Below, piece by piece: positions 57,067 to 64,000 of a stretch of 64,000 nucleotides of DNA (position 1 is its first letter; each line of letters opens with the position of its first letter). The notes under the pieces were generated by a model that searched no databases, was not told the DNA's origin, and was given only the letters and a program-made list of their open reading frames with translations. The stretch is from positions 62,001 to 126,000 of the forward strand of contig WNNJ02001243.1 in NCBI GenBank assembly GCA_012934845.2, in the 5' to 3' direction. The position numbers and the translations under genes were made by a program. Origin of the DNA: Pomphorhynchus laevis. Taxonomy: Eukaryota > Acanthocephala > Palaeacanthocephala > Echinorhynchida > Pomphorhynchidae.

Positions 57067-57470
57067 GCTATTACACCGTCGTGGTGCTGACAACCTGATA
57101 TAAAATGATTCCACGAATATAGTTTTTCAATTTGAGAAAATCTATTGATGCATAGCAGCAGTGCATCGTCGTGCTACATTGTATTATCTGGTAGACAACT
57201 GGTGTGTATCTTGTAACACAACGCGCTTGGTTCTCCAGCGCTTAATGCAGACAGGTGAATATTTGCAGCTGCAAACCCCAGTCTTTACAAGGGAACAAGG
57301 AGTTTCGTTGCCTTAAATCACCGTATCGCTTTTCTCCCAATTTTCAATCCAGTTGTGGGAGTACAAGCTACTAATGAGAGTCAATTAGCTCGAAATGTTG
57401 ACATTGTCATTTGCGACAATCTCACTGTCATATTTCTTTCGTGTGCTGACAACCTGATATTAATGTTCCA

Positions 57471-58404
57471 ATAAAACAATAACCTTTATATCAAGTTTAC
57501 TACTCCGACGACAAATAATACGAAAATGTTATATTTCGATATTTTACATTCTTGCACTATACTTATGTTGAATCATTTCTTTCAAAATGAGTTTTGTTCA
57601 AACAATCGAAAATAATGAGTTACCGAAGGCTACCGAGCTTCCCCAGCTGTCTTTGACCACTGGAAAAAGCTTTTATTCTACATAGAAATGTTAAAAGAAT
57701 TGCTTTACAAAAAGATTAGTTTTCTACATAACACTCTCGTAGGTGCAGCAAGAATGTTATGATTTGGCGAAGTCTACTGAGCTTTTTCCAGTCTATACCA
57801 AATGATAAAATATTGAAATTAATATTATCAATATGGTCAATTTTCACAAATAGCATTAGACATAAGTTAAACAGCACTAAACGCGGTGCCTTTAACAAAT
57901 GCATTAATAAACCAATGCATGCTCTGTGAATTATAGTTTATATTTGAATATGCTGTGTAGTTCAGGTTAATTTTATAAAAAGTGCAAACTTTTGTTGATT
58001 TTTTTATTATATCTAAATTATAAAACGTCGGAATTATAAAAATTCAACATTTTGAAAATTTTAAAAATTGCAGATTGAATTTAAAAATTCAATCTGTATT
58101 AGAATAATTAGTTATGCTAGATTACCAAATTTTATAAGAGAAAACACATCATTTGAAACATTTACTTTCACTGTCAGGTTGGGTTAAGATAAAGGAGTGG
58201 AACTAATAACATAATAGTTCCTTCAAATGACCCATAATTTTATTTCTAATACATGATGTATTGTCTATTAATTGGTTTTATAAAATTTAAATTTTAAAGA
58301 AGATAAACTAGACATTATTTATGTATATAATATATTATTTATATTTAAAAACTATATATCTTCTATAATAAACTATTATATCTTTATAATATAGTAAAAC
58401 TATT
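57471..58404. other. AT-rich interval without recognised gene
   Basis: No protein, RNA gene or element is recognised. An isolated GC-richer string (57620-57670, CCGAAGGCTACCGAGCTTCC) has no open frame of note. Confidence 0.5.
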
Positions 58405-58477
58405 ATAAAATAATATAAGATCCACTTTTATATAAGATAATATATCTTATAAAAAAGTGGATTTTATATTATTTTAT
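58405..58477. repeat. Near-perfect palindrome, about 35-bp arms
   Basis: ATAAAATAATATAAGATCCA with CTTTTATATAAGATA is followed almost without a loop by its reverse complement, TATCTTATAAAAAAGTGG and onward, with two or three mismatches. AT-rich except for the TCCAC/GTGGA steps. Confidence 0.9.
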
Positions 58478-58857
58478 TATATTTTTCTATAATAAAAAGA
58501 TATAATTTAGATAATTATTAATTATTTCTATAATTTAGATGCGTTATGCAAAAGTATTTAAATTCTTGATTATTTAATTGATAAAAATTATGATGACTTA
58601 AACATTTTAATATTTAAAATATTTAACATAATAAATTTATATATAATATAAGTAGACTGTAAATTTAAGTAGACTGTAAATTTAATAAATTTATATATAA
58701 TAATAATTTATCAATAATAAATTTATATAATTATAAGTAGACTGTATAGATATAGATAATTATATAAATATATATGTAAATATGTACATTATATATGTAT
58801 ATTAAAAAGGGTATAAAGGTTGAATAAGATAATAAAACTATACCTATATTACATTAG

Positions 58858-60105
58858 AATCCAAAATTACATAAAAATCCAATAAAACCTAGGTTCATAT
58901 GTAGTGCGTTTAAATGTACATTAAAACCACTTTCTGTCTATATGAATAAAATACTTAAAGTAATTAAAGCACACTTTAAAAAATATTGCAAGGTAATCGA
59001 AATTAATACTGGTATAAAACACTATTTCAGTATTAATTCTACAAAAGAATTTTTAGAACAGACAAAAGGAATAAATTTTCAAAATATAAATACATACGAT
59101 TTTAGTACGCTTTATACAAATCTAGATTTAGTAGATATTAAAGAAGCGTTAGTAAAATTAATTAATCTTATATTCGGAAAAAGATACATATATATGTTAT
59201 AATAATTATAACGCATATCTAACAAAAATTAAACCATCAAGTAAATATAAATAATCCCTTCAGCTTCCTTCCCGAACGCTGGTCCAGAGGACGAATAATA
59301 CGCAGGAGGAATTGGAATTAAGGACCGGGAGAATGTAATGACATATTAATGACTTTTTTAACTATTGTAGATTTTAACGAATAAAACCTTCTGTGGTTCG
59401 TTGTCTCTATTTTACAACAGGGTAATCGAAATTAATACTGGTATAAAACACTATTTCAGTATTAATTCTACAAAAGAATTTTTAGAACAGACAAAAGGAA
59501 TAAATTTTCAAAATATAAATACCTACGATTTTAGTACTCTTTATACAAATCTAGATTTAGTAGATATTAAAGAAGCGTTAGTAAAATTAATTAACCTTAT
59601 ATTCGGAAAAAGATATACATATATATGTTATAATAATTATAACGCCTATCTAACAAAAATTAAACCATCAAATAAATATAAATAATCCCTTCAGCTTCCT
59701 TCCCGAACGCTGGTCCAGAGGACGAATAATACGCAGGAGGAATTGGAATTAAGGACCGGGAGAATGTAATGACATATTAATGACTTTTTTAACTATTGTA
59801 GATTTTAACGAATAAAACCTTCTGTGGTTCGTTGTCTCTATTTTACAACAGGGTAATCGAAATTAATACTGGTATAAAACACTATTTCAGTATTAATTCT
59901 ACAAAAGAATTTTTAGAACAGACAAAAGGAATAAATTTTCAAAATATAAATACATACGATTTTAGTACTCTTTATACAAATCTAGATTTAGTAGATATTA
60001 AAGAAGCGTTAGTAAAATTAATTAATCTTATATTCGGCAAAATATATACATATATATGTTATAATAACTATTAAGAATATCTAACAAAAATTAAACAATC
60101 AAAAC
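58858..60105 (+). mobile_element. Penelope-like RT N-terminal fragment in three tandem 430-bp copies
   Basis: The frame from 58858 reads NPKLHKNPIKPRFICSAFKC (PLE motif PKLHK..RPI) and KHYFSINSTKEFLEQTKGIN, then NTYDFSTLYTNLDLVDIKEA (RT motif A, F-S-x-L-Y-T-N), and stops. A unit starting at GGTAATCGAAATTAATACTG is repeated at 58992, 59421 and 59852 (spacing 429 and 431 bp); the third is cut at about 60085. Each full unit is RT sequence plus a 180-bp non-coding tail (CAGCTTCCTTCCCGAACGCT and onward, ending CTATTTTACAACAGG). The units differ at only a few bases, so the amplification is recent. PLEs are known to occur as partial tandem copies. Confidence 0.85.
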
Positions 60106-62831
60106 AGCTTGTTTTGTTGATTGAATAAAAAGGGTATAAAGGTTGAATCAGATTTTAAAATATTACCTATGTTATATTGAAATAAAAAAGTAAAGATCAA
60201 ATTAGTACATTAAATAAAGGTTGAATCAGTTTAATATGTTAAAACAAGTGAATAGCAGTTATGTGACTCACTTAACGTAATTTAGTAATATAATTTATTA
60301 TAATTAATAAATCAATTTGAATCCATTGATTATGTATCAAATATACATATAATTGTATATATGACTGCGTTATAGTCAAATATGACTACACAAGACATAA
60401 CGACGGTTGTCTTTATTTACAGTTCACTATTACTGATTATGAAATTATAATTCAAAGTTCTAAATAATTTTTTATTCTCTACAGCCTGATTCAAGCTTAT
60501 TATGTCAAATACAAGTGTCTGGATTTGAACCACTGCTATGTTGGGTAGAAGAATAAGGGCCAAAGTATGATACGATAGTCTAATCATAATTATGATGTAT
60601 GTTATCTGATACATGACTCAGTTATCTGATCTGATTGATTAAATAACAAAGAGGTCATAAAATTAAATAAGAGAGTAATTTTGATATAAATTATATTAAA
60701 TCTTATTTAACAATTATTTCTTATTTGTAATTATTTATAATTATTTAAGTATTTATTATTTAAATTGTATTTATTATTATTTATAATGTATAAAATACGT
60801 AGACTTTATATTTATTTCTGAAGAATAAAATACGTAGACTCAGTTATCTGATCTGACTGATTAAATAACAAAGGGATCATACAATTATTTAAATTATTAT
60901 TAATAATAATTAATAATGATTATTTTGAAAATAATCATTTTTTTAATTTATAAAAAAACGTAGACTTAGTTAACTGATCTGATTGCCACTATGTTCTATA
61001 TTATCTAGTCTTATTCTACTACAAAGCATATTGCTTATTATCCATAAAAATTCATATTCATTTTGAAATGCATAATAAAATTAATATATTATTAATATAA
61101 TATTAATTATAATATTATAAACTTAATATTGTTAAGTTTTATATATTACAAAATAAAAAGCATCATTTAAGTGAATTGTTTGATTTTAATTCAAACAATT
61201 ATAGATAAATTTTCAAAATAACGTCTAACATGTCGAGTATGTTCCAACGTTCGCGGTAAAGCATGCGCAGCTGTTGCTTGTTCTAATTACTACTATTACG
61301 AGATTTGTGTCGACACCGATGATGCGGTGTAGCATTGTATATCCATATCGTGATTTTAGGGTCGTCTCTTGATAAAATTGTCATTTACGATTTTAACTTA
61401 GTTTTCGACTGTCAATTTTAGTTATGAAATTTTTTGGCTGTTACAGACTTTATTTTTCAAAGTCCAACAATTATCGGAGTACGAACCTCTTCCCATCTTT
61501 CCCGTATTTCACAAGTATAAGAAAAATCATGATAATCCGAGTATCTGATTCAATCCGAGTCTCGGATTCAATCTATGGCAATATATACTACTTGATGTTA
61601 GATCTAAGAAATATACATATTATATTTTTCAATGACAACGAGTATCTTGAGATGAAGTATAAACGAGGTTGAGCAAATGAAAAATAAAGTAAATTGGATA
61701 AAAAATAAAGGGGTTTAATGGGGCGAAGGTGAGAGTTAAAGTGGGACGAAGGGTATAAACGAGAATAAACGTGGATAGATGAGGTAAAATAGGATAAAGA
61801 GAGATAAGCGGATAATTAAAGGTGACTAATGTTAAATACAATTTATAAAAATTAATTTAAAGATAGTTAATGTGGTGTAATATGCTCGAAGAAATAGTGA
61901 AAATTAGTGCAAACTTAATAAAATTGATTTATGTTATATTTTAAGAAATATTATTTTTCATTAAATTCTTTCGGATCTGAAATCTTATTTTTCTTAATTT
62001 TATTTTCTAAAAATCGATTTTTATCAAAATAAATGTTAAATAAATAAATAATTAGTCTACTAGAACTAAAACATTTATACATTTAAAAAAATTTAAAAGC
62101 AAATAAACATCATAAACTTTGTGTGAATTTAAAATACTTTTTATGATAAAAATAAATATAGCGATATAATCTCTAATGATATATTAATGATTATATGATC
62201 ACATGATATATAATTATCATGTGACATTGATCATTTATTCAATTGGCCTCAAATGTTCTATTGTTTATTATAAAAATATAATAAATGTTTCTTTTATATT
62301 ATGGCTGAAAATTTAAATTCTTAAAAATTTAATATCAATTAATAATTATCAATTATTTATAAATTACATAAAATTTTATTTAATATTGAATTATGATTAA
62401 TATACAATTATCAATGGCCGTGACATTTTTTGATAGTTTGATCCTTATTGTATGCTATTTTAATTCATCAAACTCTACATCTGACATAATAACATAGCTA
62501 TCGCGATATTCCCACCACTATTTAATGTAAAGCTTACCAATTTTAGTTTGCGGCGACTTCCATGAGCATTTAGATGATTCATTAATAAGCAAATTAGCTA
62601 ATATTGAAGTATCTTTTAAACTATGGTCTGACACTTTATTATTCCGCAACATCAACTTTGGTTTGCTCTCGTGGGTCTTCGACAATTGATAAAGTATTTA
62701 TAGTATTTCTTTGGATGTAGCTGAGGTCAATATGGAATCAGAGTGGGACAGGTTGCAATCAAGTAGGAACTTGTTCTTGGTTGGCTACCAATAAATTTTT
62801 GTAGAACGATTCTCGTTTAATTGATTGTAAT
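60106..62831. other. AT-rich interval without recognised gene
   Basis: Mostly AT-rich. At 61225-61420 there is a GC-richer, CpG-containing patch (AAAGCATGCGCAGCTGTTGC) followed by a frame of 82 codons (61424-61672) that I do not recognise; a promoter is conceivable. A palindrome lies at about 62194-62233 (TCACATGATA and TATCATGTGA). The minus strand around 62690-62540 is open (QLSKTHESKPKLMLRNNKVS) and unrecognised. Confidence 0.45.
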
Positions 62832-63401
62832 TCAGTTGATACCAGTTATCAATATATTTATTCTTCTTTGATTAATGCGTGTCCTACTCAGTCGCGAAAA
62901 CGTCGTCATAAATCTATATATAACGATCCGTCGATTCCCGAGCTTAACGTACGGTTGAAATCGTAGCAATATCGAAGTACATCCGATCCCCATGCTAAAG
63001 AATAATTTATCAACTTCAAGCATTGTCTTTCTCTTGCGATTCAAGCGTAAAAGGAAACGAAAAATAAGATCTGTAAGGAAGATCTTATTTGTCGGTAGCG
63101 ACATCGATTGCTTGAAAAATTGGCACACGTCAACTAAAAGAAATCTCAATTTCTTCCATTTCGATAGCCAAATGAAACAAACACTTTCAGTTAATGTTTT
63201 CACCCACACCCTGTCGGTAACTTCACATTCTAGACATGTTGTAGCTAACGCTAAACTATGAAATATTGAATTTCTCAATATGGAATTCAATAGGATTGAC
63301 TTGTGTGTTGCGTTAGGAAGATTGGCAGATCGTAGAGCAACATAATTTATTAAATTTTGCGTAAACATATAGCATCTTCTTTTGATGTGATTTGCAAACA
63401 A
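62832..63401 (-). CDS. Unrecognised open frame, 189 codons
   Basis: A long open frame for such AT-rich surroundings, in a stretch that is distinctly GC-richer than its flanks. Basic, Leu/Ile/Arg-rich, with no motif I recognise (sample NRKRKTMLEVDKLFF and SRTRINQRRIN). The + strand of the same stretch is also partly open: 62840-62968 would encode CPTQSRKRRHKSIYNDPSIP before a stop, and 62992-63261 is open for 89 codons. Either strand, or neither, may be coding; an old transposon fragment is another possibility. Confidence 0.25.
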   Translation of the reverse strand: MFANHIKRRCYMFTQNLINYVALRSANLPNATHKSILLNSILRNSIFHSLALATTCLECEVTDRVWVKTLTESVCFIWLSKWKKLRFLLVDVCQFFKQSMSLPTNKIFLTDLIFRFLLRLNRKRKTMLEVDKLFFSMGIGCTSILLRFQPYVKLGNRRIVIYRFMTTFSRLSRTRINQRRINILITGIN

Positions 63402-64000
63402 CGTTGCAAATAACTATTACACATACGAAAATGTTCAATTCTTTCACGATTCGGTTTAAAGTCAATTGATGGAATAAATTAGATATGCTAACTTACATAA
63501 ATTTGAAGTCCATTGAATTTATATTTATAGTAATATTGAATTCAAATTTCTAGCGTGTAAACCTTCCCCCTCCGTTAATTCATACTTGTATAGACTGTAA
63601 TATATTTCTCCTTTGTCCGTGCCACATGGGTTGATAAATAAATCATTCTCTCAATATTCAATAATATTAATTATTCAACGCATTAAAATCAATTATTTTT
63701 TAATAACTTTGAAATAATTATAATTATATAATTATCAATTATTAATATATTATCAATTATTAATATATTATATTAAATTTTGGATTTTATTTAATATTAT
63801 TATGATTAATATTAATGATATTAATATTCAATAATATTGAATTATGATTAATATTAAATAATATTAAATAATATTTATGATATTTATGATATTTATATTA
63901 ATGAAATTATGTTTACTCTTGATATTTAGAGAGTCAGTTATTTACCTTGAATTAACAAGATTGTCTTTCTTTGGATCACGAGGTTTGCGTTTCATTATAT
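63402..64000. other. AT-rich interval, possible element 3' end
   Basis: 63545-63650 (CCTTCCCCCTCCGTTAATTC, GTGCCACATGGGTTGATAAA, TAAATC) resembles a non-LTR element 3' end in style, but no coding sequence precedes it. The rest is AATATTAAT low-complexity DNA. Confidence 0.35.

Larger units (their letters stand above)
56845..57470 (+). repeat. Direct repeat pair carrying hammerhead-like cores
   Basis: A block of about 110 bp, GAGAGTCAATTAGCTCGAAA, TGTCATTTGCGACAATCTCA, ATTTCTTTCGTG and GCTGACAACCTGATAT, occurs at 56850-56962 and again at 57368-57462, 518 bp apart; a third partial copy (GTGGTGCTGACAACCTGATA) lies at 57079-57120. The sequence between (57121-57367) has a GC-richer part (57150-57360) with no recognised gene. 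Confidence 0.85.

Noticed and set aside
60475-60560. tRNA-like string (TGGATTTGAACC) on the minus strand
   Set aside because: The T-arm stem does not pair beyond three bases and no anticodon or D arm follows.
63545-63650. GTD-like string (minus GGCACGGAC) as the conserved ATPase LGTD exon
   Set aside because: The translated context (INPCGTDKGEIYYSLYKYE) does not match the pump.
1-64000. CRISPR arrays, bacterial operons or prophage
   Set aside because: Repeats are contiguous satellites without spacers, and spliced animal genes show the DNA is eukaryotic.

Overview
The window is AT-rich nuclear DNA of an invertebrate animal. Two host genes support this: a five-exon SRSF1 (SF2/ASF) splicing factor on the + strand (44692-47806), and the last four exons of a Na+/K+-ATPase alpha subunit on the - strand (51379-56025). 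Both have clean GT-AG introns. The ATPase is divergent but keeps the SYGQ beta-subunit contact and the ETYY end, which suggests a fast-evolving lineage. I cannot name the phylum. The LINE mixture, with 'YADDLKIWRPI'-type reverse transcriptases, CR1-like elements, RLE-type LINEs and Penelope-like elements (PLEs), is compatible with flatworms and several other invertebrates.

Layout. 1-2735 is a 46-bp tandem array running off the left edge. 2839-41955 is a dense graveyard of nested retroelements: one Ty3/Gypsy fossil, two CR1-like families (called A and B here), a second APE-type LINE lineage (C and D), two tandem RLE-type LINE copies, and small pieces of other LINEs. A satellite of about 182-186 bp fills 27591-29425 and 34188-38128; a nearly complete family B LINE with an older A fragment lies between the two blocks. 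42055-42885 is an 'AATCCGTTTTGT' minisatellite with a perfect 60-bp higher-order duplication. From 42.9 kb on the sequence changes to long AT-rich introns and intergenic DNA with the two host genes, PLE fragments (GIY-YIG endonuclease and reverse transcriptase pieces), several near-perfect hairpins, and two hammerhead-like motifs.

How the parts relate. A and B LINEs carry a small ORF1 with a Cys/His cluster, then an endonuclease-RT ORF2. In the family B copy the ORF1 stop overlaps the ORF2 start (TGATG). Both families end in a short hairpin whose stem covaries between them (GCGTGC/GCACGC against GCGTAC/GTACGC), followed by a (TTA)n-type tail. The C and D lineage ends in a different hairpin (GAGC/GCTC) and the same kind of tail. 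Most element junctions fall in (TTA)n runs, so tails appear to act as landing sites for later insertions. PLE reverse transcriptase pieces in the last ATPase intron and at 58.9-60.1 kb are present as partial tandem duplications.

Limits. Family names A to G are local labels. No database search was possible, so clade names rest on recognised motifs. The 5' part of the ATPase gene was not found between 56026 and 64000 and may lie beyond the window.
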